A stretch of 64,000 bases of DNA from positions 49,816 through 113,815 of IMG/VR virus record IMGVR_UViG_3300022562_001652; one strand, written 5' to 3'. The notes under the pieces are model-generated. The model was given only the letters and a program-made list of their open reading frames with translations. It was not told the origin of the DNA and ran no database searches. Below, one piece after another: positions 1 to 9,813 of the stretch (within the stretch, counting starts at the first letter, position 1; the number at the start of each line of letters is the position of its first letter). The DNA is from a virus. Both the position numbers and the translations under genes were made by a program.

Positions 1-245
1 GGACCGAAGAACTCTCTCGAGCCGCTCGCAGCCACGACGACGAAGTCGTCACCCCCTCCTTCAGCGGCCACGCTCTTCGCCCGAGGAAGGTAGACGTTGA
101 GCGCATTCGTGGATCCTAGGTTCCTCACCACAACCTTGCGGGCGAAAGCGGATCTTCCCGTCAAAGGACTTACCATCCGAATATGGGTCACAGCCGACGA
201 CGCCGTTCCCTTGAAGATCGTCTCGTTTCCGTAGAACCCGTACAT
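1..245 (-). CDS. hypothetical structural protein, N-terminal part
   Basis: An open frame starts with ATG at 243-245 after a strong AGGAGG ribosome site and runs off the left edge, so only about 81 residues are visible. The product begins MYGFYGNETIFKG and looks like a beta-rich domain without Cys or transmembrane segments. It follows the tail-fibre gene by 15 bases and is the last gene of the tail module seen here, so a tail or fibre-accessory role is likely. The family was not recognised. Confidence 0.7.
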   Translation of the reverse strand, partial: MYGFYGNETIFKGTASSAVTHIRMVSPLTGRSAFARKVVVRNLGSTNALNVYLPRAKSVAAEGGGDDFVVVAASGSREFFG

Positions 246-260
246 CAGAAACCTCCTCGA

Positions 261-3200
261 CTAGTTGTTGTCTACCCGAAGACTCGTAGACCAGTTAGTA
301 GCTGCGGGTACCGACGGATACGTAACTCCGTATGAGCCATCGTTCGTGAACTCCGTGTACATGACAGGATCCGTGGCAGCCCCTGGTACAGAAGCCACGA
401 TGCGATCGAAGATCAAGCTCCTCACGGTGATCTCGGAACTGAAGAACCACCCTTTGGTGGAGGCGAATTCCCCGCCTGTAACTGTGATCACCTCATCAGA
501 CACACTGACAACCTCAACGGTAGCACTCCCCGAGGCTGCGACGCGTAGTACGAACCAATCCACGTTGAGGGTCCCTGCGGGAGAGTCGATGAACCAGTCG
601 TTACCATGCACGTGAAGGTTGTCGTTTACAGACGCAGTGCCCTCTGCCCAGATGTTCCAGCCATAGGCAGCAACGGACGTGGATGTCACGCTAGACGCAG
701 TTCGATGCGTGTTGTTCGCGATCTTCAGCGAACCAATCTGGAGACCGGTCGTCGAAGACCCAACCTGAAGAAAAGAGCAGCGCGAATTTGAGTCACCGAA
801 ACGGTTTCCTGTGATCGCACACCGCTCCAACACGGATCCGGCATCTACCGTCCCACGGAGCTTCACTCCTGCGTCGATGCACGTGACTTGTTGGAAGTTA
901 GCTCCTGACGAACTTGCACCGAGGAGCTCTCCTACGTTGTTCGCGATCGTCCACCTGTGAACATGTGCGTCGAGCTGGATCAGACGATTCGGTCCTCCGT
1001 CATCCGGATCTGCCGTAGAGCCTGTGTAGACGACATTGTCGTTGGCTCGTCGAAAGGCGTTACCTTCGATCAAGGCGTCTATCTCGTAGGCCACCATGCG
1101 CAATCCGAGCCAGGTTGCCGCGCTCCCGTCGTTCGAGTAGCCCGAGTGAACGTTCCCTCTCCAGGTAGCTCTCGAAACGCCGTCCGTAGTGCTCATGGAG
1201 ATGATAGGAGCTTGGAGACCTGGATAAATCGACAGAGACGCGAAGAACACGTTGCCTTCGACGATGAGGCCACCAAGCGTGAAAACCACGCTATGTGCGA
1301 CAATCGCGAACGTACCGTTCAAGAAAGTGCACCCTCGAACGACGAGTCCAGATACGTCGTAACCAGATGTCTGGAGGGCACCAACCGTGAACCCTACCGA
1401 ACTGAAGGCGCAGCTGTCCACGATGGTGTTGATCGCCGCTACGTCAAAATGGACTCCTCTGCAGCTCGACTGGTTCGATGCTGAAGCACCGACGAAGTGA
1501 GATGAAGAGATCACCAGGTTACCCGCAGTGTTACTCGCACCAGTCACCCGCACCCCGGAGAGGACGTGGTCGAATACGCAGCTAGAAACAACGACGGAAC
1601 CGGCGTCGTACATCCTGACGCCTGTGTAGTTTGCCCTCCCTGCGTCGGTCAGACTCCCTCGAAAACGGCACCCTGTGACGGTCGTACCTCGTCCGAAGTT
1701 ACCATTCCTCAGGTAGATCATAGCCGTGTCGGCCGAAAGGTCCGACCCGTGCTCATACCCGAACACGAAGTAGCAACTGACGAAGCGGCCCCCGCTCCGA
1801 ACCTCGAAGTCGTAATCGATCGTCACCGTCCGCTGCAGACTCCTGTTGTAGAAAGTGCAGCTATCGAACACCACCTCGCAGTTGAAGAGGGTGCCGGACG
1901 CGACGTGCACAGCACTCGTCGCCGTGTCATCGGCCGTATCGAGTGATCCCTCGAAGTAGCAGTTGAAGAAGCGAAGGTGTTCGACGCTCGTAGCACCGGA
2001 AGTAAGGACGCTGGCTCCATCGTTGCTGACATTGCCAAACGAACTGTCGTGTGCCTCGAAGCGACCCCGTACCAGAAAGGCAGTCCCGTCGGCATCGACA
2101 GACAGATTTCGAAGAACCAGAAGGCCCCCGCTAGTGGGGGTTAGTATCTTGCGTCCTCCGAGCTGGATCATGCTGTAGGACGTCGGACCAAGAAGGCCTC
2201 GACGCCATCCCTCCAGCACGACGTCTTCCGTGCCATTCCCCTGATCGAAGGTCACATCGGCCGCGAAGTTGTCCAGCACCACACCAGGTTTGATAACGAT
2301 GGTTCCGCCACCACGCGCAACCACGTCGTTATACGCCGCCTTGAGGAGAAGATCGTCGCTAGCGAAGTCAGACTGATCGAACGTCCCAAAGGAAACCACG
2401 CCGTCTCCGACGGTCACCAGATCCTTCGAAGCACGATCCACAGAATCGAGGCCCCTACGAACCTCGCTGTAGGCTCCGTAGTTAGTGGACTGTTGAGGAG
2501 GATCCACCCCACCAGGCAAGTCGTGCGCCAGCACAGACCAGACGATGGATCCATCGTTGGCGTCGGGCTGGACGGCGTTCTTGTTGTAGACGTCGACGGT
2601 GGTGCTGTTGATGTACCCCGTGATTCTGAAGACGCCGTTGTTCCCAGAGGACGCCGCGCCGGAAAGAGAGAGGCTCTGACCGACGAGTGCAGCGTTCATG
2701 CCAGAAAGTCCGGATATGCGGATGTGGCTCGTCGCCGCTCCGGTAGTGGTGCTAGCGGCAGAACCTGACAGACCACCTTGGTCTGTGAACTTGGCTCGCG
2801 CGAGCTCATAGAGCGTGCCTTGGGAGACGTCGTGGAGTGTTCTAGCAGATCCGCTCGAGGAAGAGCTGCTCGGACGAGCTGTCGGCGGTTTGACCGTTCC
2901 GATCCGGTTCTCAGTCGCTGAGCCGTCGTATGTCACGACGCCAGCAGAATTGGAAGCGATGCCCAGGAACAGCAAAGCCGTCGTCACGCCGTTCACGGCA
3001 TCGGAGGCCACCACCGTCCCTAAGGTTCCTGCCTTCACGTAGATCCCGATCGCCCCTTGGAACCTCGTGTAGGGAGTGATCGTGAATTCCGTGAAGGGGG
3101 AAGTGGCAGGAATAGCTCTTCGCTTGGCTGCCTTGGTCGTGTCGTCGAGGTAGTAGAGGTAGACCTGGTAAGAGGCCCCACCAGCAGGAATCGCTACGGT

Positions 3201-3500
3201 GATGGCCGTCCCCTCAGGCTTGATCAGAGTCCGGCCGTCGGAATCAAGACCGACGAGCAACGTGGAATCCACACGAAGCAAACCATCGGTTCCAGAGGTC
3301 GGGTTGACTGTGATCGACCCGCCTGCCAAGAGCATCCCCACAGGAGCAGCGGAAGAAGCCAAAGGCGTGGCCAAGACAGCCTTCGAGGAGGCGTCTGCGT
3401 AGGCTCGGGCCTGTTGCGACAGGTGGTCGGCGTCTACATGATCGAGACGTTCGTTCGCAACAAAGCGGACTCGCTCAGGGTTTTCGACTTCTCCCGCCAT
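261..3500 (-). CDS. tail fibre/spike with predicted right-handed beta-helix
   Basis: 1,079 residues, start ATG with AAGGAGAGG upstream. The N-terminal 200 residues form an attachment-like region, followed by a Ser-rich linker near residue 210. Residues about 247-325 form a beta domain (SGAASSGNNG, NDGSIVWS) that recurs in the tail sheath of this phage. From about 380 onward, short repeated strands rich in N, G, V and S with phrases such as VVSSCVFDH and IVEGNVFF are typical of pectate-lyase-like beta-helices used by phage spikes to bind or cut surface polysaccharide. A catalytic site cannot be assigned. Its place after the baseplate genes supports receptor binding. Confidence 0.8.
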   Translation of the reverse strand: MAGEVENPERVRFVANERLDHVDADHLSQQARAYADASSKAVLATPLASSAAPVGMLLAGGSITVNPTSGTDGLLRVDSTLLVGLDSDGRTLIKPEGTAITVAIPAGGASYQVYLYYLDDTTKAAKRRAIPATSPFTEFTITPYTRFQGAIGIYVKAGTLGTVVASDAVNGVTTALLFLGIASNSAGVVTYDGSATENRIGTVKPPTARPSSSSSSGSARTLHDVSQGTLYELARAKFTDQGGLSGSAASTTTGAATSHIRISGLSGMNAALVGQSLSLSGAASSGNNGVFRITGYINSTTVDVYNKNAVQPDANDGSIVWSVLAHDLPGGVDPPQQSTNYGAYSEVRRGLDSVDRASKDLVTVGDGVVSFGTFDQSDFASDDLLLKAAYNDVVARGGGTIVIKPGVVLDNFAADVTFDQGNGTEDVVLEGWRRGLLGPTSYSMIQLGGRKILTPTSGGLLVLRNLSVDADGTAFLVRGRFEAHDSSFGNVSNDGASVLTSGATSVEHLRFFNCYFEGSLDTADDTATSAVHVASGTLFNCEVVFDSCTFYNRSLQRTVTIDYDFEVRSGGRFVSCYFVFGYEHGSDLSADTAMIYLRNGNFGRGTTVTGCRFRGSLTDAGRANYTGVRMYDAGSVVVSSCVFDHVLSGVRVTGASNTAGNLVISSSHFVGASASNQSSCRGVHFDVAAINTIVDSCAFSSVGFTVGALQTSGYDVSGLVVRGCTFLNGTFAIVAHSVVFTLGGLIVEGNVFFASLSIYPGLQAPIISMSTTDGVSRATWRGNVHSGYSNDGSAATWLGLRMVAYEIDALIEGNAFRRANDNVVYTGSTADPDDGGPNRLIQLDAHVHRWTIANNVGELLGASSSGANFQQVTCIDAGVKLRGTVDAGSVLERCAITGNRFGDSNSRCSFLQVGSSTTGLQIGSLKIANNTHRTASSVTSTSVAAYGWNIWAEGTASVNDNLHVHGNDWFIDSPAGTLNVDWFVLRVAASGSATVEVVSVSDEVITVTGGEFASTKGWFFSSEITVRSLIFDRIVASVPGAATDPVMYTEFTNDGSYGVTYPSVPAATNWSTSLRVDNN

Positions 3501-3561
3501 GTGGGGCCTCTCCTTTTCTGTAATTCTACCATCTTCTGGAGATGTCCCACTCTTCGCCTTC

Positions 3562-4629
3562 TCACACCACTTCGAAGCGAACCACGACCCCGGCCGCTTT
3601 CAGCACCTCCAGAATGTACTGCTTCGCGATATCCAGGAGACCTTGCCCTTGAAGATAGACACGGTCGTCATGGACAGGCGTCGTGGCCGTGTCCGACTGC
3701 TCATCGGCATCCGCAGGAGACGCTACGACGGCGTAGAACCCTGCAGGAGGCGTCGCTCCGTTCGCTCCAAGCGTAAAAGTGTCCGACGTGTGAGAGAGAA
3801 TCGGATAGAAGATCGCTCCGTCAGCAAGACGCAAGAAATAGCTGGCATACTGATCAGGAGTGAGGGACAGACCAGAATCCGTAAAGGTGTCAGGACCTAC
3901 TGAAGTCGCCTCCCCGGTGACGTACCAGATAGGGGATATGTAGTCCCCTCGATAGCTGGAGGTGCTGTCTCCGGGAACCGTGACGAAGAACAGAGCCCCT
4001 GCCGTAGGCGTGTTCGAGTACGCGGACCCAACGGTGATCTCCGTTTCGTCGGATACGGCGTCGTATGTCGCGGTAGAAATCGTCTGCTCTTCCCAAGCCC
4101 CGTCGATGAGAACAGAACACCCCAAGCCAACGAGGTCGTCGGCCGCCGCGAGCGCGTTGCCCTTGGTCTGGAACACGGTGGTGGTCGCTCCATCAAGCAC
4201 GACCCCCGACCAACCATGGAGGTAGGAGGCCGTCTCGTTCGTCGTTCCCAAGAGATCGAACGGAACCTCGATGATCGTCTCGTTGGGATTCACCTCGTAG
4301 ACGCGCCACGGCCTTTTTCCATCTGTTACCAGGCTCCCCTGAGAACCGAACACTGCCTCGAGAAGAAAATAGAGCGTGGAAAGCAGCGTCTTGGGCCCAG
4401 GACACGCGATCGCCTGGATGATGCGTCTGTAGAGATCATCGTCGAAGGGTGAGAGATCCGGCCTGCGAATCCGGTAGTTCTGCCCAAGGGCTGTCAAAAA
4501 CTTCCCGAGAGACGTGTCTACGAAGAGCATGTCTCTCAGAGAATCGACCGCGCTCTGCTCCTGCTCCGGAATCTCGGTCGAAGGCGGAACGATCGTGGGG
4601 GAGTCAAAGTAGCTACCTGAGGTAGGCAT
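3562..4629 (-). CDS. baseplate/tail protein (gpI-like position)
   Basis: 355 residues. The N-terminal half (residues 25-110, containing LGKFLTALGQNYRIRRPDLS) is helical and resembles proteins that follow the J-type baseplate gene and join fibres to the baseplate. Residues about 241-310 are a small beta module with the phrase SHTSDTFTLGANGATPP. The same module occurs twice in the J-like protein at 7467-9788. Start ATG at 4629 directly abuts the TAG of the preceding gene, suggesting coupled translation. The exact family is not certain. Confidence 0.65.
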   Translation of the reverse strand: MPTSGSYFDSPTIVPPSTEIPEQEQSAVDSLRDMLFVDTSLGKFLTALGQNYRIRRPDLSPFDDDLYRRIIQAIACPGPKTLLSTLYFLLEAVFGSQGSLVTDGKRPWRVYEVNPNETIIEVPFDLLGTTNETASYLHGWSGVVLDGATTTVFQTKGNALAAADDLVGLGCSVLIDGAWEEQTISTATYDAVSDETEITVGSAYSNTPTAGALFFVTVPGDSTSSYRGDYISPIWYVTGEATSVGPDTFTDSGLSLTPDQYASYFLRLADGAIFYPILSHTSDTFTLGANGATPPAGFYAVVASPADADEQSDTATTPVHDDRVYLQGQGLLDIAKQYILEVLKAAGVVVRFEVV

Positions 4630-6579
4630 CTATTCCTCCTCCAATCCAAGAACGGTGATCGGGTATACAGTGAACTCAGGAGGAGCCGGCCATCCCCCAT
4701 CTCTGAGAACCGTGAACTCAAACCCAGGAGTCGCGGAATCTAGAGAAACGACACCGTTGACGACTCCCTGAAAATTCGGCCCAAACTCCGTTCCGTCGTA
4801 CAGAAAGTCCCAACCCGCACGTCCAGCATAGCGAGCTCGCACGAGCATGCGGCGCATGGGCGCGCTACACAGAACGCGGAAGGTGACAGCCGTGTAGCGG
4901 TAGACTGCCTGGCCAAGCGGAGGAGACACGAACTGGACAGTTGGCCTGTTTCCCGACCCTCCGGGGTTAATGCACGTATCGAACGCCGGCTCAGCGACAC
5001 CCCACGAGAACGTTTCGACCGTCAGATGCCCTTCTGAGTCAAAAGCGTAGGCAGTCAAAGACATGTTCGCAGGCCAACCCCCTCGATCAAAACTAAAACG
5101 CCAACCGTTCGTGATGGCCACCAAGGTGGAGTTCGTTATGTAAGCAGGCTCGAAGCCCACACCCCAAACATGAGCGAGCTCCCCGGAGTGCCCTGTAAAG
5201 GTAAAAATAGGAATGATGAACGTGATGTCGTCGTCTACGTCCGTAAAATCGACAATGATGACATCGTCTGGATCTATCGCGCCTTCCGGAGGATCGACGA
5301 GAGTGATGACAGGCGGAGAACCACTGAACTCCTCGGTTCCAGCAAACTCGAAAAAGATTCCGCCGGCTACCACTGTCCCACCATCAAGGTAGACCGACGG
5401 CGCATCGTCCGCGTTGGTTCGCCACAGACCACCAAACCCTGATGTGCCTGTGGAATAGCCCTGTTTCCACCCAGTAGGTGGGTTAGAGGTACCAAAACCA
5501 ACAGCCATGATCAACATACCGTTTGCTCGATCAGACACGGGGTCATCGAGCGTGAAGGAAAACTCACCGTTGGCGTTGACCGTCTCGGCCTTGCTCTGAA
5601 TGATGCCTGTACCACTCCCCACGCTAGGATCGAAGTTGGCCACCTCGATGATACGAAAATCGTGAATCGAGCCTGTAGACGAGCGTGTCAATCGTATCGT
5701 AACCGTCGACGACACAGTTGGGATCGACATCCTCCAGACGTAGTGCTTCCTGGATGTTCCGCTCGTCGCGAACGACTGCTCCACCGTGAAGGTGTACCCC
5801 GTCGCGTCGATCGTCGCAGATTGTGGATGATTGAGGCAGAAGTGAACGAAGTACTGTCTCCCTTTAATCACGTCTACGTTATGGATGAAGACGGTAGAAG
5901 AAGCCGCTCCTGTGTCGAATGCGAAAGCAACGCGGAAACTAACAGGGTTGGCTCCGTGAAGAATCTCCACGGCGATACCACACCATGACGTATTAGGCCC
6001 TGAGGCAGACACTGAACCAGTAGGGTCAATTCCTTCGAGAGCCTGAAGCTCTAGTCTGTTGCTAGACGCCCCAAGCTGTATGTCCAGCGTCTCTGAAAAA
6101 CCCGTCCTAGGAGTAATGGCGGACGTCGTACTGGCAGCAAAGAAAGCAGCTGTACCATTACGCTGATCGGTGCCGGTAAGACCGAAAGAAAAAGAGGTTC
6201 CGGATCCTGTTCCCTTTGTAGCCGTCCCGACAGCGTTAGCCCCCCAAGTACCGGTAGTGTCAACACCGCTCCACCACTGACCACCCCAACCGATCGCCGT
6301 CTGAGAGGCACCAGCATTTATGGTGACGGCGGTCAGTGTGTCCGTGTCCATCATGGTCCGGAAAAGGCACAGCCTTCTAGTAGTGCTGATCAGGACCGTG
6401 TCTATGAAAACCCACGTCTCTCCCCCATTGCCGGTCAGCGTGGGTTGTGCCGGAGTTGTGTCGTTGGTAAGGGTTGCTACAAGACAGACGCAGTTAGCCG
6501 GAAGCGTCATGTTCCCGACGATCGAAGAAACAGACGCCCCGCTTCCAGAACCAAGACTTCCTGAAAAAGGTGCCGTCAT
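4630..6579 (-). CDS. large beta-rich tail fibre-like protein
   Basis: 649 residues starting MTAPFSGSLGSGSG. The first 210 residues resemble the lectin-like jelly-roll domains that follow a DLL or NCVCLVATL strand in many phage fibre proteins. Similar sequence logic appears in the neighbouring 292-residue protein. Residues 420-460 carry an acidic linker (DPDDVIIVDFTDVDDD) of bacterial Ig-like style, followed by further beta domains. No enzyme motif was seen. It lies between the baseplate J region and the spike, so an adsorption or baseplate-decoration role is inferred. Confidence 0.65.
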   Translation of the reverse strand: MTAPFSGSLGSGSGASVSSIVGNMTLPANCVCLVATLTNDTTPAQPTLTGNGGETWVFIDTVLISTTRRLCLFRTMMDTDTLTAVTINAGASQTAIGWGGQWWSGVDTTGTWGANAVGTATKGTGSGTSFSFGLTGTDQRNGTAAFFAASTTSAITPRTGFSETLDIQLGASSNRLELQALEGIDPTGSVSASGPNTSWCGIAVEILHGANPVSFRVAFAFDTGAASSTVFIHNVDVIKGRQYFVHFCLNHPQSATIDATGYTFTVEQSFATSGTSRKHYVWRMSIPTVSSTVTIRLTRSSTGSIHDFRIIEVANFDPSVGSGTGIIQSKAETVNANGEFSFTLDDPVSDRANGMLIMAVGFGTSNPPTGWKQGYSTGTSGFGGLWRTNADDAPSVYLDGGTVVAGGIFFEFAGTEEFSGSPPVITLVDPPEGAIDPDDVIIVDFTDVDDDITFIIPIFTFTGHSGELAHVWGVGFEPAYITNSTLVAITNGWRFSFDRGGWPANMSLTAYAFDSEGHLTVETFSWGVAEPAFDTCINPGGSGNRPTVQFVSPPLGQAVYRYTAVTFRVLCSAPMRRMLVRARYAGRAGWDFLYDGTEFGPNFQGVVNGVVSLDSATPGFEFTVLRDGGWPAPPEFTVYPITVLGLEEE

Positions 6580-6588
6580 TTTTCTTCT

Positions 6589-7467
6589 TTAGACCTCGTC
6601 TGGAAGGAAGTCTTCGTCGCCGAAAAGACCGCCCAGATCGTTGTCGCAGCCTCCGATCGCCGTGAGTAGATTCGCCGTGAGCTCGCCGTAGGTAACATCA
6701 AAGGCAGGAGGCATGAACTGGTGTCTCATGATCTTCGCCTTGTACGTATCGTAGGAGTCCGCCGCCTCGACCAGAGGCTCGAAGACCCGAACGAGCCCGA
6801 CAGCGCCAGAAAGCGTCACCGACGCGTTCGACGCGACGGATGAAAGAGGACTCGTGTGCGGGTTCGTCTGAAGAGAGTCGACGAGCATCGCCGACGCCTG
6901 TGCCGATTCCACGCGTGATCGAATCGCCAGAAAAGGGGACGGATCGGAGAGCTTCGGCGTGAGCGAGGCATGCGTAGCTCCGAAGAAGAAAAGAGAACGT
7001 GAGTAGGCCTTGAAGCTCGACGACCCTGAGGAAGGAGTCGACACGGACGTGACGCCGGTCTGTGTGTTGGCCGTCCCCACGCTCCCTCCAGGAGCGTAAT
7101 ACCCAAACGGGTAGTTGACCGGATCATACAGGATATCCTGCTGCACGCCTCGACAGGCCTCTACGACGCACACCATCGGCTTGGATGCCGAGTAGCTGAA
7201 GACGGACGAGGTAGGGCCTTCTTGATCTTCTTCATCCACACTCACGTAGTGAAGAGCGGTGAAGACGATCTGATCACCTATCTCGATCGGGTTCGGCTCC
7301 ACGACCCATGCAGACGGCGGCGTAAGCACCGTCCCCACATATCCCTGAACGACGATGTAGGCGAAGAGGAGATCTCCGGCCTTCAGGCTCTCAAAGGCAG
7401 GCGTAGCCACCTCTATTGAGGAGCCCACGACGGCGCTAGACGTGCTTCCGAGGAACTTGACCGACAT
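6589..7467 (-). CDS. putative tail fibre/baseplate accessory protein
   Basis: 292 residues. It begins MSVKFLGSTSSAVVGSS and has the pattern of a jelly-roll domain (FESLKAGDLLFAYIVVQG, ACRGVQQDILYDP) common in phage appendage proteins. The C-terminal 70 residues (AADSYDTYKAKIMRHQFMPP) are helical and end in an acidic tail, possibly a docking segment. The start codon overlaps the stop of the J-like gene by one base (TGATG). The family is not firmly recognised. Confidence 0.6.
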   Translation of the reverse strand: MSVKFLGSTSSAVVGSSIEVATPAFESLKAGDLLFAYIVVQGYVGTVLTPPSAWVVEPNPIEIGDQIVFTALHYVSVDEEDQEGPTSSVFSYSASKPMVCVVEACRGVQQDILYDPVNYPFGYYAPGGSVGTANTQTGVTSVSTPSSGSSSFKAYSRSLFFFGATHASLTPKLSDPSPFLAIRSRVESAQASAMLVDSLQTNPHTSPLSSVASNASVTLSGAVGLVRVFEPLVEAADSYDTYKAKIMRHQFMPPAFDVTYGELTANLLTAIGGCDNDLGGLFGDEDFLPDEV

Positions 7468-9788
7468 CAGAACACGAACACGTTGGCCCCAGTGATGCGG
7501 GCCAACTGGCTATCGGCAACGGGTACGTTGGATGACGGAGACACGATCCTCACGTCCGCAACGTCGCGAAGCGCCTTCGTCCTATGAATGATCTCGGAAA
7601 GAATGATCTCATCCCCCATGCCGAGGTTGTTCACGTAGGCCTGCACCACCTGCTTCACGAGATCGTAGAGAGGGCCAGCCGACACACCGGATCTTGGAAG
7701 AACAGCGATCTGGAAAGTCGGGACAATGACCGTCGGCGCCACCACGAGGACTTTCACCCCGTGAGAGCGCACACCCATGAAGTCCGCGAAGTCGGTCGGA
7801 TCTCCGTTCACAGCCCGCTGGACCAAAGCAGCCAGCCCTTTAGCGAATGAGTAAGCTCCAACACTAGGAGACACGTTGTCGCCCGCCGCCACGACGGCGT
7901 CGTGGTCCAGGAGAGGATCGGCGACCTCCAAGTCCCCGTTGGCCTCGTTGAAGTTGAACCCCTCTCCAGGAACCAGAGGAAGGCTCTTTTCAGAAAAAAG
8001 AACCTGGTAGGGGCCAGATGCCGGCGTGGCTCCTCCTGCGTCGAGCGTGAAGGTATCAGCCGTGTTGGAAACGATCGTCCAGAGATCCTCGTTTGAATCG
8101 AGCAACACACGGTTCGCATGCTCGTTCACGGTCATGGTCTGCGTGGTGTCTACGAGCGTATTGGCGCTGGTACCAGTGCTACTCGAGGAGACGTATGGGG
8201 ACGAGGCGAGATCGAGAACGGCGTACGCTCCAGACGTGGGGGTACCGCCCGAAGCATCCAAAGTGAAGCGGATCGCCGTGTTCGACAGGATCTCGTAGAA
8301 CTGATCGTCCGCCGTTTTGAGGAACATCCCCGCGAAGGCGTCCGTCGTCATATTTTGCGTCGTGTCTTCCAGGTAATTCGTCCCTACGCTCGTGGATTCG
8401 CCACGGTTCACGCTCACGTAGACGCGAGGAGTACGCGACACCAAGGGCTGCTCTTGCACGAGGAAAGGAGCGGCAGCATGAAGCCTCCCTCTCCGATCTC
8501 CGGACGTCGCATTGGAGATGAGCACGTCCCTCCCTGTAAACGTCTCTCGCTCCACGACAAAGCTCGTGGATCCGTCGGAGATGTACAAAAGAGAGGTCCC
8601 AGTGGGAAGAACAGGCTCGATCACCTGTGCGAACCGAACCCTGCTGTTAGACACCTCGTCGTATAGACGAACAACGTGCGTTTCTATAGAGAGCGCCGTC
8701 CTTCCTCCGAAGCTGGCTACGAAGTTCTCGATCCTCTCGGCGTACTCCTCGTCTTTCTCCCGATCGCGGCCTCCGCCTGCAGGAAGCGGGTTAGACACCA
8801 CGGCGCCAGAGAAGGGTGCGGAGGTGATCTTGGAGATCGTCCCAGATCCGACGTTCGTGTCCAACCCGACCACCGAACACAGAGCGTCTACGAGCTCCGT
8901 CCAGAACTCCCCGTCACGAAGAGTGACAGCCTCCAGCGTCTCGAAGGTAACCTGCTTGGAGCTCTCCGTAGCTGGAACGTAGACCAGCGTCCCTGTGCCC
9001 ACCACACGGTCACTTCCGAACGTGCTTTGAACGACCACGGTATCGGCCAGATGTGCGAACGTCGTACCAGAACCCAAGGAAAGCACGTCTCCAGCACGAG
9101 TGAACGTCCGTGCCTCCTCCTGCGCCGTCCCCTGCTCGAAGATCACGGTTCCGGACAGGTTCCACGCTGCTCCGGTCCCAGACGCGAGGGTAGCCGTCAT
9201 GCCGCCGATGCTGATGCCGCTCGCCAAGGAGCTGTGCACGGCCGCGAGAGCGACCTCTCCGTATATGGCGTGCGGGTACGCGAACGCAGCCGGAGGCCAC
9301 ACTCGCGTGAACACATCTCCATTCCTAGTGAAGACCACGCGCTCGTACCGAGCCGTGCCTCTTTCCACGTCCAAGGCACCTGACGAAGGAAAGACGTCAC
9401 CTTCTCCGACACCCAACGTGAAAGTGGTATCGGAAACAAGAACATCTGCAGACAGATGCCCGGATACGAGCAACGTACCGTCCCCGAACGTAACCTTGGC
9501 CGTAGACCCCTCTGCCTGAAGGCGTCGTAGGTTCTTGCGAAGGAGAGTGCCGAAATCCAAAGCCCGACGATCTAGGTCTTCGCCACGACAGCTACGGAGA
9601 CTGAAGAGCTTCGGAATCTTGGACATCTGGACATGGATGTCCGCATCGGACATGGCTGCGGCCTGCATGACGCTGAGGAGCCACGAACCTATGGTGAAGT
9701 CCGAAGTGAGACCCTGCAGCTTGCGAAAGCGCGCGACCATGTTGTCGAGCACTTCCGGGAAGGTCTTGGGTCTATAGATCGTCGTCAC
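7467..9788 (-). CDS. baseplate J-like protein
   Basis: 773 residues. The N-terminus (PKTFPEVLDNMVARFRKLQG, FTIGSWLLSVMQAAA) and the C-terminal domain (VLPRSGVSAGPLYDLVKQVV, GDEIILSEIIHRTKALRDVADV) match the baseplate_J family (P2 gpJ, Mu gp47, T4 gp6 core), which forms the wedge ring around the tail hub. A middle insertion holds two copies of a 60-residue beta module at about residues 463-525 and 530-592 (ILSNTAIRFTLDASGG and IVSNTADTFTLDAGGA), so the protein is longer than usual J proteins (300-400 residues). It follows the LysM-type hub gene, as in other contractile tails. Confidence 0.88.
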   Translation of the reverse strand: MTTIYRPKTFPEVLDNMVARFRKLQGLTSDFTIGSWLLSVMQAAAMSDADIHVQMSKIPKLFSLRSCRGEDLDRRALDFGTLLRKNLRRLQAEGSTAKVTFGDGTLLVSGHLSADVLVSDTTFTLGVGEGDVFPSSGALDVERGTARYERVVFTRNGDVFTRVWPPAAFAYPHAIYGEVALAAVHSSLASGISIGGMTATLASGTGAAWNLSGTVIFEQGTAQEEARTFTRAGDVLSLGSGTTFAHLADTVVVQSTFGSDRVVGTGTLVYVPATESSKQVTFETLEAVTLRDGEFWTELVDALCSVVGLDTNVGSGTISKITSAPFSGAVVSNPLPAGGGRDREKDEEYAERIENFVASFGGRTALSIETHVVRLYDEVSNSRVRFAQVIEPVLPTGTSLLYISDGSTSFVVERETFTGRDVLISNATSGDRRGRLHAAAPFLVQEQPLVSRTPRVYVSVNRGESTSVGTNYLEDTTQNMTTDAFAGMFLKTADDQFYEILSNTAIRFTLDASGGTPTSGAYAVLDLASSPYVSSSSTGTSANTLVDTTQTMTVNEHANRVLLDSNEDLWTIVSNTADTFTLDAGGATPASGPYQVLFSEKSLPLVPGEGFNFNEANGDLEVADPLLDHDAVVAAGDNVSPSVGAYSFAKGLAALVQRAVNGDPTDFADFMGVRSHGVKVLVVAPTVIVPTFQIAVLPRSGVSAGPLYDLVKQVVQAYVNNLGMGDEIILSEIIHRTKALRDVADVRIVSPSSNVPVADSQLARITGANVFVF

Positions 9789-9813
9789 GCCTGCCTCAGC
9801 TTTCTATTATGCC